From Crocosphaera chwakensis CCY0110 (GTDB taxonomy: Bacteria; Cyanobacteriota; Cyanobacteriia; Cyanobacteriales; Microcystaceae), in NCBI RefSeq assembly GCF_000169335.1, contig NZ_AAXW01000003.1, forward strand, positions 170,955 through 234,954: a stretch of DNA of 64,000 bases. The letters are read 5' to 3'. Below the pieces are notes generated by a model. The model searched no databases, was not told the origin of the DNA, and worked only from the letters and a program-made list of their open reading frames with translations. This document shows, piece after piece, positions 52,750-62,205 of the stretch (within the stretch, counting starts at the first letter, position 1; every line of letters begins with the position of its first letter). The translations under genes and the position numbers were made by a program.

Positions 52750-53052
52750 TTGAGTTTACTAATCATTTTAACAGAACTTGGCCAAAATTTCCCTATTTTT
52801 TAGTTTCTTCCCCAAATCCCCTAAACAAAAGTTAAATCAAGGATTTTTTACGATATTTAGTATTATTTACTATTACTTAAAATGTCTTAATATAGCGGTC
52901 TTAAGATTATTTTTATTGGAATCAGAGATATAATTGAGTTAATAATAAAAACATGATACACAATAAAAATAGCTAAAATTAACCTTTAGCAAACATCGTC
53001 CTGAGAATATCAGACTTTAAAAATAATATTTATTGAAAACCCCTGAGTTTAA
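52750..53052. other. AT-rich gap before metG
   Basis: About 300 bases between tRNA-Ser and metG. I see no gene or clear hairpin; it holds the tRNA promoter region on the minus strand and the metG leader. Confidence 0.4.
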
Positions 53053-54660
53053 ATGACAGCAGACACAAAAAAGCCAAAAAAATTTGCTTTAACCACACCC
53101 TTATATTATGTGAATGGGGTTCCTCATATTGGTAGTGCCTATACCACGATTATTGCCGATGTCATAGCCCGTTATAAAAGATTGATAGGAGAAGAGGTTC
53201 TCTTAATTACTGGAACTGATGAACACGGACAGAAAATACAACGAACCGCCCAAGAAAAAGGACTCTTACCCCAGGATCACTGCGATCAGATTGTCGGCAG
53301 TTTTAAACAATTATGGCAGAAACTAGATATTCAATATGATCGCTTTAGTCGGACAACGGCAACGAAACATGAAGCAATCGTTAAAGAATTTTTTGGACGA
53401 GTTTGGGAGAATGGAGATATTTATCTAGCTCAACAACAAGGATGGTATTGTGTTCAGTGTGAAGAATTTAAAGAAAAACGGGAATTATTAGAAGACGGTT
53501 GTTGTCCTCTCCATCCCAACAAAAAAGCAGAATGGCGAGACGAAGAGAATTATTTTTTTAAATTGTCAAAATACCAAAGTAAATTAGAAGAACTCTACGC
53601 TAAAAACCCTCAATTTATTGAACCTGAAAGCCGTCGCAACGAGATTCTTAACTTTATGAATCAAGGCTTACAAGACTTTTCCATATCCCGCGTCAACCTA
53701 GAGTGGGGCTTTCCTATTCCCAAAGACCCTAACCATACAATTTATGTGTGGTTTGATGCTCTTTTGGGCTATGTAACAGCCCTACTTGAACCAGAGGAGG
53801 AACCAACCCTAGACAATGCCTTATCGGAGTGGTGGCCAATTAATTTACACTTAATCGGTAAAGATATTTTGCGCTTCCATGCCATCTATTGGCCAGCCAT
53901 GTTGATGTCAGCAAACCTACCTTTGCCAGAGCAAATCTTTGGTCATGGTTTTTTAACAAAAGATGGACAGAAAATGGGCAAAAGCCTAGGAAACACATTA
54001 GATCCCTTTGACTTAGTGGATAAATATGGTTCCGACTCAGTGCGCTACTATTTCTTAAAAGAGATAGAATGTGGAAAAGATGGTGATTTTAACGAAACTC
54101 GTTTTGTTAATATTCTTAACGCCGATCTGGCTAACGATTTAGGGAATTTGCTCAATCGAACTTTAGGAATGACTCAAAAATATTGTCAAGGGTCATTACC
54201 TGAGATCACAGCCAGCGAATTACCCCAAGATCATCCCCTAAAAACCATAGGCTTGAGCCTAGGGGAAAAAGTAATCAAAGCCTATGAAAAACTCAAATTT
54301 AATGAGGGATGTGAGGAAATTTTAACCTTAATTCAAGCAGGGAACAAATTTATCGACGAACAAGCTCCCTGGCGTTTGTTTAAAGAAGGAAAGCAGGCCG
54401 AAGTAGAAAAGATTTTGTATGGAGTGTTAGAATCAGTGCGTCTAGCTGCTTATTTGTTGGCTCCTATTATTCCTAATCTGAGTAGCAAAATCTACGAACA
54501 ACTAGGTTTTTCTGTAGACTTTAATCAAAGCGATCGCTTTAATGAAGTTGTTCCTTTTGCTCACCATAGTCAATGGGGGAAACTAGCGGTTAATCAAGGG
54601 TTAAGTAAACCTCAACCCGTCTTTGCTAAACTAGATTTTCCCTCAGAAGATAACCCTTAA
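53053..54660 (+). CDS. metG: methionyl-tRNA synthetase
   Basis: A 535-residue class I synthetase. The HIGH-type motif is in VNGVPHIGSAYTTIIADVIA, followed by LLITGTDEHGQKIQ. A zinc-binding insertion has CVQCEEFKEKREL and later CCPLHPNKKAEW. The Met-binding LIGKDILRFHAIYWPAML and the KMSKS-type motif TKDGQKMGKSLGNTLDP are present. It lacks the C-terminal EMAP-II tRNA-binding domain, giving the short form common in cyanobacteria. It charges tRNA-Met for initiation and elongation. The next gene starts 58 bases downstream. Confidence 0.93.
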   Translation: MTADTKKPKKFALTTPLYYVNGVPHIGSAYTTIIADVIARYKRLIGEEVLLITGTDEHGQKIQRTAQEKGLLPQDHCDQIVGSFKQLWQKLDIQYDRFSRTTATKHEAIVKEFFGRVWENGDIYLAQQQGWYCVQCEEFKEKRELLEDGCCPLHPNKKAEWRDEENYFFKLSKYQSKLEELYAKNPQFIEPESRRNEILNFMNQGLQDFSISRVNLEWGFPIPKDPNHTIYVWFDALLGYVTALLEPEEEPTLDNALSEWWPINLHLIGKDILRFHAIYWPAMLMSANLPLPEQIFGHGFLTKDGQKMGKSLGNTLDPFDLVDKYGSDSVRYYFLKEIECGKDGDFNETRFVNILNADLANDLGNLLNRTLGMTQKYCQGSLPEITASELPQDHPLKTIGLSLGEKVIKAYEKLKFNEGCEEILTLIQAGNKFIDEQAPWRLFKEGKQAEVEKILYGVLESVRLAAYLLAPIIPNLSSKIYEQLGFSVDFNQSDRFNEVVPFAHHSQWGKLAVNQGLSKPQPVFAKLDFPSEDNP

Positions 54661-54717
54661 CAACTGAAAAAATTAACATTTTTTCTATTTTTGTATTGAA
54701 AACAACCACTATTTACG

Positions 54718-55395
54718 ATGAAATACAAACCCGAACTCACAAATAACTTTCATACTCCGTCCTTTTTTGACGAGCAAAGAGGCTTATCAGCAATGTATGA
54801 TGACTTTGAAGATGATTCAATTTTTTCCCCCGAACAAGTTTTAGAAAATCGTGGTAGAGTTGCCATTTTTATCGATGGATCGAATCTATTTTACGCTGCA
54901 TTACAATTAGGCATTGAAATTGATTATACCAAGCTACTTTATCGTTTAACTGAAGGATCTCGCCTCCTGAGAGCGTTTTTCTACACAGGAGTCGACCGCA
55001 CCAACGAAAAACAACAAGGTTTCTTATTATGGATGAGACGCAATGGTTATCGTGTCATTGCCAAAGATTTAGTACAATTGCCTGATGGCTCTAAAAAAGC
55101 AAATTTAGACGTAGAAATTGCTGTAGACTTAATGGCCTTAGTGGGTTCTTACGACACCGCTATCATTGTTAGTGGGGATGGAGACTTAGCTTATGCAGCC
55201 GACTCCGTAAGTTATCGCGGAGCGCGCATTGAAGTGGTTAGTTTACGCTCAATGACCAGCGATAGTTTAATTAATGTCGCGGATCGGTACATCGATCTCG
55301 ATCAGATTAAAGAAGATATTCAAAAAACCCGAAAGCCTAACCTGTCCTATAACAGTTACTCTAGCGTTGGTATGGTAGAGCAAAATAACCCTTAA
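54718..55395 (+). CDS. NYN domain protein, LabA/DUF88-like
   Basis: A 225-residue protein with a PIN-like NYN domain (about 45-195). GRVAIFIDGSNLFYAALQLG has the first catalytic-type Asp; FFYTGVDRTNEKQQGFLLWM and KKANLDVEIAVDLMALVGSY follow, and TAIIVSGDGDLAYAADSVSY holds further acidic residues, so the metal site looks intact. An acidic N-terminal leader (about 40 residues) and a short Asn/Ser-rich tail flank it. Family members are putative RNases; LabA in Synechococcus affects circadian output. Whether this is the LabA orthologue or a paralogue cannot be decided here. A second start, MYDDFEDD, lies within the leader. Confidence 0.8.
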   Translation: MKYKPELTNNFHTPSFFDEQRGLSAMYDDFEDDSIFSPEQVLENRGRVAIFIDGSNLFYAALQLGIEIDYTKLLYRLTEGSRLLRAFFYTGVDRTNEKQQGFLLWMRRNGYRVIAKDLVQLPDGSKKANLDVEIAVDLMALVGSYDTAIIVSGDGDLAYAADSVSYRGARIEVVSLRSMTSDSLINVADRYIDLDQIKEDIQKTRKPNLSYNSYSSVGMVEQNNP

Positions 55396-55474
55396 ACTAG
55401 GACAACAAAAAAAGTAGGAAGACCACGAAGATAATACCATTAATTATTTCTGGATGCTTCCTACACCCTAGTTT
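55394..55474. terminator. two-layer hairpin between convergent genes
   Basis: The outer arms aaactagg (55394-55401) and cctagttt (55467-55474) and the inner arms gtaggaag (55414-55421) and cttcctac (55457-55464) are perfectly complementary. A T run follows on the plus strand (gttttt). It separates the NYN gene from the convergent nnr gene and could terminate both. Confidence 0.65.
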
Positions 55475-55476
55475 TT

Positions 55477-57012
55477 CTAAAAGATACGATGGAGATATTG
55501 GCAGAGAGTTCCCGCATTGACCCCTAACTCCGTGCGTTCTTGGGCTGCTAACATTCCTGCTTTGGCGTGCCACCAGGCCGCTGTTGCTACCATCGCATCT
55601 ATCGGATGCTGAATCAGCGTGTTTTGAGCCAATAATCCTCCAATTAATCCCGTTAAAACATCCCCACTACCTCCCCTAGCTAAAGCAGGGGTACTTTGAG
55701 GGATGATCCAAATTTTGCCTTGAGGGTTAGCAATAATCGTTCTTGCCCCTTTTAACAAAATAATCGCTCCAGTTTGATGAGCAGCCGTTTTTGCTGCGCT
55801 GATCCTGTCCTTTTCAGGGTGATCAATGTTTGGAAAAAGACGTTTAAACTCTCCTAAATGGGGCGTTAACACCGTTGCTGCTTGACGTTTTCCTAAGCTT
55901 TTTACCGTTCCCAGTTGAGCCAGAATATTGAGTGCATCCGCATCTAACACGATAGGACATTCTGCGTCTAAAACCTTAGCAACCACATCAATTCCGTCTT
56001 GGGTTAACCCTGGACCACAGGCAATGATATCATAGGAATCGAAGTCTGTTGCAAGTGGGGGCAATGAGGCAACGGCCCCCTTTTCCGACTCTGGACAATC
56101 AATAATTAAACCATCAGGAATTTGACCAATTAACAAGGGTTTGAGAGACGCAGGAACCGCTACCGATAACATCCCTACCCCACTTCCTTGGGCCCCTAAA
56201 CCAGTCAAAATAGTACCGCCAGCATAACGACGAGAACCACAGATTAGTAATAAATGTCCTTGTTGATATTTATGGGTAACTTGGGGACGAGATAAGGGTA
56301 AAAACTCTAGTGCTAGGGTTTTGGTTAAAAGTTGTATAGGGACAGGTTGAGAAATAATTGACCACACCTCTCGTGTGGGAATACCAAAATCAATTTTTTC
56401 TGCTTCACCGAGATAAGCTAAAGCTTGATCTTGAAAATAGGCCGGTTTCCACAAACCCAAACAGAAACTATGAGTTGCTTTAACTGCTGTTCCTAATACT
56501 TCTCCTGTGTCTGTGTGTAACCCAGAGGGAATATCAATACTGACCACAGGAATCGGCCATTCATTGAGCCGATCCACATCCATGGCCAGATTACCAGAAA
56601 GCGATCGCGTTAATCCAAACCCGAATAAACCATCAATGATTAATTGACAAGTGCTTAAGGATTCTACATCATCGTAGTAAGGAATGCCCAAACTTTTCGC
56701 GTAATTAGCGTGTTGTTGTGGTAAGGCTTTCAATTTTTCTAAAGGACGATATAAACTAACTTCGTATCCTTGCAAATGTAGTTCTCTGGCAATAACTAAA
56801 GCATCTCCTCCATTATGGCCCGGACCGACTAATACCCCGACTTTAGAGGTCGTTTTAAGAGGATAAAGCTGTTGAATGCGTTGAGACATCATCAAAGCTG
56901 CTTTTTCCATTAAAGCAGCCACAGGCATACCGGCCGCAAATAGTTTCTTTTCAATATTAGCCATTTGTTCGGCTGTTACCACAACAGAATCAAGTTCTTG
57001 TCTGGGTTGCAT
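55477..57012 (-). CDS. nnr: bifunctional NAD(P)H-hydrate epimerase / ADP-dependent dehydratase
   Basis: A 511-residue fusion. The N-terminal NAXE-like epimerase (about 1-220) has VTAEQMANIEKKLFAAGMPV, VGPGHNGGDALVIARELHLQ and VSIDIPSGLHTDTGEVLGTA. The C-terminal ribokinase-like dehydratase (about 230-511) has YQQGHLLLICGSRRYAGGTI, LTPHLGEFKRLF and the conserved NTPALARGGSGDVLTGLIGG-type block (STPALARGGSGDVL here). It repairs hydrated NADH/NADPH. The start ATG at 57012 faces the fur-type regulator across a 154-base divergent gap with a palindrome. Confidence 0.92.
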   Translation of the reverse strand: MQPRQELDSVVVTAEQMANIEKKLFAAGMPVAALMEKAALMMSQRIQQLYPLKTTSKVGVLVGPGHNGGDALVIARELHLQGYEVSLYRPLEKLKALPQQHANYAKSLGIPYYDDVESLSTCQLIIDGLFGFGLTRSLSGNLAMDVDRLNEWPIPVVSIDIPSGLHTDTGEVLGTAVKATHSFCLGLWKPAYFQDQALAYLGEAEKIDFGIPTREVWSIISQPVPIQLLTKTLALEFLPLSRPQVTHKYQQGHLLLICGSRRYAGGTILTGLGAQGSGVGMLSVAVPASLKPLLIGQIPDGLIIDCPESEKGAVASLPPLATDFDSYDIIACGPGLTQDGIDVVAKVLDAECPIVLDADALNILAQLGTVKSLGKRQAATVLTPHLGEFKRLFPNIDHPEKDRISAAKTAAHQTGAIILLKGARTIIANPQGKIWIIPQSTPALARGGSGDVLTGLIGGLLAQNTLIQHPIDAMVATAAWWHAKAGMLAAQERTELGVNAGTLCQYLHRIF

Positions 57013-57102
57013 AGATATCCTTTCTCAGTTCAAATGCTTGTATATAAATTGTAAGGAAGGATTAAACTCATCGCATATCTTAAGATTAGATTTTTCAATA
57101 GA

Positions 57103-57114
57103 CACTGATCAGTG
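57103..57114. promoter_or_regulatory. palindrome CACTGATCAGTG between nnr and the Fur-type gene
   Basis: Identical to the palindrome upstream of gnd (35426-35437). It lies 53 bases upstream of the Fur-type ATG and 90 bases upstream of nnr, a plausible operator position for either. Confidence 0.35.
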
Positions 57115-57166
57115 ATATAAGCTAAATTGGTAACGAGTATGTATAAGTTCAACACATTCACATCTC

Positions 57167-57640
57167 ATGAAGGAAACACTAGAAGAAACTCCAAGAATCC
57201 GTTCGTTAGAAGATGCTTTACATCGTTGTCAATGTCTAGGTATGCGTATTAGTCGTCAACGTCGTTATATTTTAGAGTTGTTGTGGAAAACCCAAGAACA
57301 TCTATCGGCAAGAGAAATTTATAATCGTCTCAGTCAAATCGGCAAAAATGTCGGTCATACCTCAGTTTATCAAAACCTCGAAGCTCTATCGAGTCAAGGG
57401 ATTATCGAATGTCTAGAACGATGCGACGGACGACTTTATGGAACCATTACTGACTCCCATAGTCATGTTAACTGCTTAGATACTCAGCAAATTATTGACG
57501 TTCATGTTGAGCTTCCCTCTGACCTAATTCAACAGATAGAAGCAAAAACAGGGATTACCATTACTGACTATCGTATTGACTTTTATGGCCATAAACAACC
57601 AGAACCGTCTAAACTAAATGAAACGTTAAGTAAGCCTTAA
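57167..57640 (+). CDS. Fur family regulator, FurC/PerR-like
   Basis: A 157-residue Fur-family repressor. The winged helix spans about 15-95: RCQCLGMRISRQRRYILELL, HLSAREIYNRLSQIGKNVGH, and recognition helix TSVYQNLEALSSQGIIE. The dimerisation part has HSHVNCLDTQQIIDVHVELP and TGITITDYRIDFYGHKQ. The IRSLEDALHRCQCLGMR start resembles the FurC/PerR branch of cyanobacteria rather than FurA or Zur, and no CxxC structural-zinc pairs are visible. PerR-type regulators control peroxide defence. It is divergent from nnr and directly precedes the Ycf55-like gene (14 bases). Confidence 0.78.
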   Translation: MKETLEETPRIRSLEDALHRCQCLGMRISRQRRYILELLWKTQEHLSAREIYNRLSQIGKNVGHTSVYQNLEALSSQGIIECLERCDGRLYGTITDSHSHVNCLDTQQIIDVHVELPSDLIQQIEAKTGITITDYRIDFYGHKQPEPSKLNETLSKP

Positions 57641-57654
57641 TCTGTGGAACTTTT

Positions 57655-59334
57655 GTGAGCGATCGCCGTATATCTCTTCTATTTGTAGATCAAGATGCCA
57701 TTTTTCGCTTAGGACTCGCAACTATCTTAAGCAATTATCCTCAGTGGGAAATTGTCAGTCAAACAGATAACTTAACAGACGCTTTAACCCAGTTATCTAG
57801 TAATACAGTTGATTTAATTACGTTAGATCCTAACTTAAGGGGTCAGACTTTAACTGTTGAAGCTTTTTATCAACAAATTAAGGAAATTTCCCCTGAGACT
57901 AAAATCTGTTTATTGAGTTACGCTTTAAGTTGGCAACAACAGCAAGATTTTAGAGAAATTGGCATTGAAGGATATTGTCATAAAGGAGAATTTATAGACG
58001 TTTTATTAGAAAACTGGCAAAAAATTATTGAAGGGGAAATCGTTTGGCCTGTTATTAGTTCGAGTCAATTGTCTGAATTTAACCAAACAATCTCTAAGAA
58101 AAACTGGCTTTCTAAGGTGAGAAAATCAGGAATTGAAGAAATTAATAAAAACTTGCAATTAATTAATAAAAACCTTAAGAATTATCCTAGTTCTACATGG
58201 GACAAAATTTTTTGGCAAGGAAGAAAAAGAGAATTATTAACAGCCCGTTGGTTAGTTGAACAATTATTACCAGTTGATGTAATTGTAGTCGCTTCTCCAA
58301 GAATAAACTCCCAAATAATGAAGACGAATAATTTAAGTTCCATAGGAACATTAGTGGCAACTGGTGAATGGTTGAATCTTTTTCAGGAAACTAATGATAA
58401 GCTAGAAAATAACCTGAAAAATTTAACCAACTTTCTTCTCGAAATTGATATCTTAAAATCTGAAAAAAAACGAGAAATATTAGAATTAGTCTTAAAACAG
58501 TTTGAAAGAATAATTAGCGATTTCAAGTTTATTGAGACAAAAAGTATGCAAATATCAAGAAATCGCTTATCTGTTTTAGAAAGATTATGGCGAGAATCAG
58601 CCTTGATTTTTTTAAGCAAATATTGTCTGAATGAAAAACAAATATCCCTAGAAGATATGGAAATACTGGTAGAAGAAAATGAAGAATTAGTATCTAAAGA
58701 AATTTTACAAGAGATTCCTTGTTTTCCAGAACTATTTGATTACATCATTTTGGATAATGAATTAGAAACTAAAGAAAGTAATCAAGCAAATCTGTCACCA
58801 GAAAAGAAAAAAGAAACAATTTTACACAACGTTGTTATTCAAGTTGCTAACGGTATTGTTGCTTTGATTTTAAATTACTTTTCCAATAATGAAAAAGTCA
58901 AAAAAAACTTATATAATATAGACATGGCATCATCAAGGGAAATTGCGAAATTTAGGAATCGTCTCGCCTGGGAATATAGAAAGAAAGAATATTGGCAAGA
59001 ACCTAAAAATATTTTTGAAAGTCAATATCGACTTTTTTTCTTCACCGAAAAAGGCATCGATTGCACGTTTGTTTATTATCCCCGTCAACAAGAACTAGAA
59101 AGCTTGAGGGGACTACGTTGGGCGGTGACCATTCTTTTAGAAATTAGAGATGCGATCGCCCCATTGCTGCGCTCTTTAGTAGGAACAGTGGGAACCACAT
59201 TAGTTTACATTTTAACTCAAGTGATTGGTCGAGCGATTGGATTAGTGGGTAAAGGCATTTTGCAAGGAATTGGTAATAGTCTTTCAGAAAGAGACTACCC
59301 CAGCAAACCGAAAAAACAAAATTCAAAATCCTAA
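57655..59334 (+). CDS. Ycf55/DUF3685-like protein with receiver-like N terminus
   Basis: A 559-residue protein starting GTG 57655, overlapped by a HIP1 octamer. Residues about 5-125 resemble a response-regulator receiver: LLFVDQDAIFRLGLATIL, VDLITLDPNLRGQTL in the phospho-Asp region, and KICLLSYALSW, with the conserved Lys region altered (GYCHKGEF). The long C-terminal DUF3685 part is helical and ends in a hydrophobic, glycine-rich region: LLRSLVGTVGTTLVYILTQV and GRAIGLVGKGILQGIGN. DUF3685 proteins are conserved in cyanobacteria and as Ycf55 in red-algal plastids; function is unknown. The gene follows the Fur-type regulator closely and may be coregulated. Confidence 0.75.
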   Translation: MSDRRISLLFVDQDAIFRLGLATILSNYPQWEIVSQTDNLTDALTQLSSNTVDLITLDPNLRGQTLTVEAFYQQIKEISPETKICLLSYALSWQQQQDFREIGIEGYCHKGEFIDVLLENWQKIIEGEIVWPVISSSQLSEFNQTISKKNWLSKVRKSGIEEINKNLQLINKNLKNYPSSTWDKIFWQGRKRELLTARWLVEQLLPVDVIVVASPRINSQIMKTNNLSSIGTLVATGEWLNLFQETNDKLENNLKNLTNFLLEIDILKSEKKREILELVLKQFERIISDFKFIETKSMQISRNRLSVLERLWRESALIFLSKYCLNEKQISLEDMEILVEENEELVSKEILQEIPCFPELFDYIILDNELETKESNQANLSPEKKKETILHNVVIQVANGIVALILNYFSNNEKVKKNLYNIDMASSREIAKFRNRLAWEYRKKEYWQEPKNIFESQYRLFFFTEKGIDCTFVYYPRQQELESLRGLRWAVTILLEIRDAIAPLLRSLVGTVGTTLVYILTQVIGRAIGLVGKGILQGIGNSLSERDYPSKPKKQNSKS

Positions 59335-59417
59335 ATCATCCTCAGAATACTCCCCTAGATGCTGCTTCATCGTTCATAATAAAAATAAAGAATAATTTTT
59401 CTAACAACTAACTGGTT

Positions 59418-61331
59418 ATGAAATACATCTCCTCCTTAACCTCACTACAAAATCAATCAACACCAATGAAAAGTTCTAAACAACGAAAATTGACCACTAA
59501 CAAGCACAGTCAAAAACGTCGTTTAATGGGATGGGGAAAATTAGTGACCAGTGGTCTTTTATTGCAATTATTGTTAATGGCCAGTCCCAGTTGGGGACAA
59601 GAAGAAAAAGACAAATATACCTACAGTGAACTATTAAATGACATTGATTCAGGGAAAGTTACTCAGGTTGAAATTGACCCCAGACTGCAAACAGCTACTG
59701 TTACCCTAAAAAATCAAGAAAAAACCGAAGAAGTTCCCTTATTTAAACAAAATCCTGAACTCATTGACCGTCTAAAAGCCAACGATGTCAAGATTGACTA
59801 TAATCCTTCTCCCGATAACTCAGCAATGGTTCGGTTGATGCTGCAAATCCCTATCATATTTCTGATTTTAATCATTGTCATTGCCATTGTTCGTCGTTCG
59901 GCTAATATGTCAGGGCAAGCGATGAGCTTTAGTAAATCCCGTGCTAGATTCCAAATGGAAGCAAAAACAGGGATTTCTTTTACAGACGTAGCCGGAATCG
60001 ACGAAGCCAAAGAAGAACTACAAGAAGTCGTTACATTCCTCAAAGAATCTGAAAAATTCACTGCGATCGGGGCTAAAATTCCTAAAGGGGTACTGTTAAT
60101 AGGACCACCAGGAACAGGAAAAACCCTCCTAGCAAAAGCTGTAGCAGGAGAAGCTGGCGTTCCCTTCTTTAGCATTTCAGGATCGGAATTCGTCGAAATG
60201 TTTGTCGGTGTTGGTGCCTCACGAGTCAGAGATTTATTTAAAAAAGCCAAAGAAAACGCCCCTTGTCTCATCTTTATTGATGAAATTGATGCCGTTGGCC
60301 GCCAACGAGGTGTTGGGTACGGTGGGGGTAACGATGAACGAGAACAAACCCTTAACCAATTATTAACAGAAATGGATGGCTTTGAAGGGAATACAGGCAT
60401 TATTGTCATTGCTGCCACTAACCGTCCTGATGTTCTTGATAAAGCGTTAATGCGCCCTGGACGATTTGATCGTCAAGTAATGGTAGATTACCCCGATTTT
60501 AAAGGAAGACAAGGCATTTTAGAAGTTCATGCCAGGGATAAAAAAATAGACGAAGAAGTGTCTTTAGAAGCGATCGCCCGACGCACCCCAGGGTTTACAG
60601 GGGCTGATCTCTCCAATTTACTCAATGAAGCAGCCATCTTCACTGGTAGACGACGGAAAGAAGCTATTACTATGGCAGAAATTAACGATGCTATTGATCG
60701 GGTAGTTGCCGGGATGGAAGGAACCCCCTTAGTTGATAGTAAGAGTAAGCGATTGATTGCCTATCATGAAATTGGTCACGCTTTAGTGGCAACCGTGATG
60801 ACCGGTCATGATCGCGTCGAAAAAGTTACCCTTATCCCTAGGGGACAAGCCAAAGGCTTAACCTGGTTTACCCCAGATGAAGATTCAGGGTTAGTGACTC
60901 GTAATCAACTTCTCGCCCGTATCGCCGGTTTATTGGGAGGTAGGGCTGCCGAAGAAGTAATTTTTGGAGAAGATGAAGTAACGACCGGAGCCGGTAATGA
61001 CATCGAAAAAGTCACCTATTTAGCCAGACAAATGGTAACTCGTTTTGGAATGTCAGAATTAGGATTATTGGCTTTAGAAGAAGATGACCAAGATAACTAT
61101 GCTGCTTTTGATGAAATTGCTACCAAAATTGATACACAAATTAATCTGATCGTCGAAAAATGCCATCAAAAAGCACAAACGATTATTCGAGAAAATCGGG
61201 CGATGGTAGACCGATTAGTCGATATATTAATCGATCAAGAAACCATCGAAGGGGATGAATTTCGTGAGTTGTTAGAGAAATACAAAGAACCTGTTGATTC
61301 AACTGGGCCAGAACTTTGTAAGTCAGTTTAA
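59418..61331 (+). CDS. ftsH: ATP-dependent zinc metalloprotease FtsH
   Basis: A 637-residue membrane AAA protease. A basic N-terminal extension leads into TM1 (about 40-58, ending MASPSWG); ATG 59466 is an alternative start. After an external domain comes TM2 (about 140-160). The AAA module has Walker A GPPGTGKT, Walker B LIFIDEIDAVGRQRG, and the second-region NRPDVLDKALMRPGRFDRQV. The zinc site is AYHEIGHALVATVM with HEIGH, and TTGAGNDIEKVTYLARQMVT follows. Cyanobacteria have four FtsH types; HEIGH and this C terminus suggest the FtsH1/FtsH3 side rather than FtsH2, but this is tentative. It degrades membrane proteins. Confidence 0.9.
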   Translation: MKYISSLTSLQNQSTPMKSSKQRKLTTNKHSQKRRLMGWGKLVTSGLLLQLLLMASPSWGQEEKDKYTYSELLNDIDSGKVTQVEIDPRLQTATVTLKNQEKTEEVPLFKQNPELIDRLKANDVKIDYNPSPDNSAMVRLMLQIPIIFLILIIVIAIVRRSANMSGQAMSFSKSRARFQMEAKTGISFTDVAGIDEAKEELQEVVTFLKESEKFTAIGAKIPKGVLLIGPPGTGKTLLAKAVAGEAGVPFFSISGSEFVEMFVGVGASRVRDLFKKAKENAPCLIFIDEIDAVGRQRGVGYGGGNDEREQTLNQLLTEMDGFEGNTGIIVIAATNRPDVLDKALMRPGRFDRQVMVDYPDFKGRQGILEVHARDKKIDEEVSLEAIARRTPGFTGADLSNLLNEAAIFTGRRRKEAITMAEINDAIDRVVAGMEGTPLVDSKSKRLIAYHEIGHALVATVMTGHDRVEKVTLIPRGQAKGLTWFTPDEDSGLVTRNQLLARIAGLLGGRAAEEVIFGEDEVTTGAGNDIEKVTYLARQMVTRFGMSELGLLALEEDDQDNYAAFDEIATKIDTQINLIVEKCHQKAQTIIRENRAMVDRLVDILIDQETIEGDEFRELLEKYKEPVDSTGPELCKSV

Positions 61332-61453
61332 GGGAAACCAATGCAGTCCCCACCTTAATAATTGATTTTGGACTCCAAATATTGGTGAAAATCTAATCAT
61401 GGGGTACAATGGGGAATGGACTATTTAAAGCAAAAATCTTAAATTGAAGTGCT

Positions 61454-61756
61454 ATGGCTAAAAAAAGTATGATCGAGCGCGAGAAAAAGCGCGAGCGTTT
61501 AATTGAAAAATATGCTGAAAAACGAGCAGCCCTCAAAGAAGCTTTTGAGAATGCTGAAGACTTTGAAGAAAAAATCGAAATTCACCGTCAAATCCAACGG
61601 TTACCCCGTAATAGCGCACCTAGTCGTCACCGTAACCGTTGTTGGTTAACTGGTCGTCCTAGAGGCTATTATCGTGATTTCGGCTTATCCCGTAACGTTC
61701 TTAGAGAATGGGCCCACGAAGGCTTATTGCCTGGGGTGGTTAAGTCCAGTTGGTAA
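61454..61756 (+). CDS. rpsN: 30S ribosomal protein S14
   Basis: A 100-residue S14 of the long, zinc-free type. It starts MAKKSMIEREKKRERLIEKY, with the C-terminal RHRNRCWLTGRPRGYYRDFG and LSRNVLREWAHEGLLPGV typical of cyanobacterial and plastid S14. The zinc-type CxxC motifs of short S14 are absent. It stands alone, outside the main ribosomal operons, which is usual in cyanobacteria. It binds 16S rRNA in the 30S head. Confidence 0.95.
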   Translation: MAKKSMIEREKKRERLIEKYAEKRAALKEAFENAEDFEEKIEIHRQIQRLPRNSAPSRHRNRCWLTGRPRGYYRDFGLSRNVLREWAHEGLLPGVVKSSW

Positions 61757-61840
61757 AGAGTTAAGAAGTCAAGGTCATAAGTTTCTGAGTGATGGGGAAA
61801 TAGTAACTATTAACTTGGAAACTTGTCACTTCTAACTTCT

Positions 61841-62176
61841 TCAACTCTCTCCACAACAATGATCAATCCCTAAACTATCGAGAATCAGATCGCTAACAGC
61901 ATTCGCTACGGCAAACTCACTAAAAAAGCTTTTTGTAAAATCAAAGGCTTGCATTTCTGTCACAATAGCAATGACTAAACTACCTAAGTCATTTTCCCCT
62001 TCTAGTCGTTGACGCACAAAAATTTGAGCAGCCCGTTGGGCAATGGTTTCATTCACCTGTTCTGGTATAAATTCTTGATTGAGCCAGTTTTGCAAAGCAA
62101 CTTGTAACCACTCCTTTTCTTGTTGGGGATTACGGATTGGGGGTAAAGTAACAGGATGAATAGGTTGAGTCGTCAT
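61841..62176 (-). CDS. conserved hypothetical protein (111 aa)
   Basis: A soluble helical protein: EKEWLQVALQNWLNQEFIPE, VNETIAQRAAQIFVRQRLEG, DLGSLVIAIVTEMQAFDFTK and AVANAVSDLILDSLGIDHCC. It ends with a Cys pair (HCCGES). I recognise only a cyanobacterial-type hypothetical without known function. It is divergent from aat, with 29 bases between starts, so the two share a compact promoter region. Confidence 0.6.
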   Translation of the reverse strand: MTTQPIHPVTLPPIRNPQQEKEWLQVALQNWLNQEFIPEQVNETIAQRAAQIFVRQRLEGENDLGSLVIAIVTEMQAFDFTKSFFSEFAVANAVSDLILDSLGIDHCCGES

Positions 62177-62205
62177 AATAATAGATTAACTTCGTAAAAT
62201 CGACG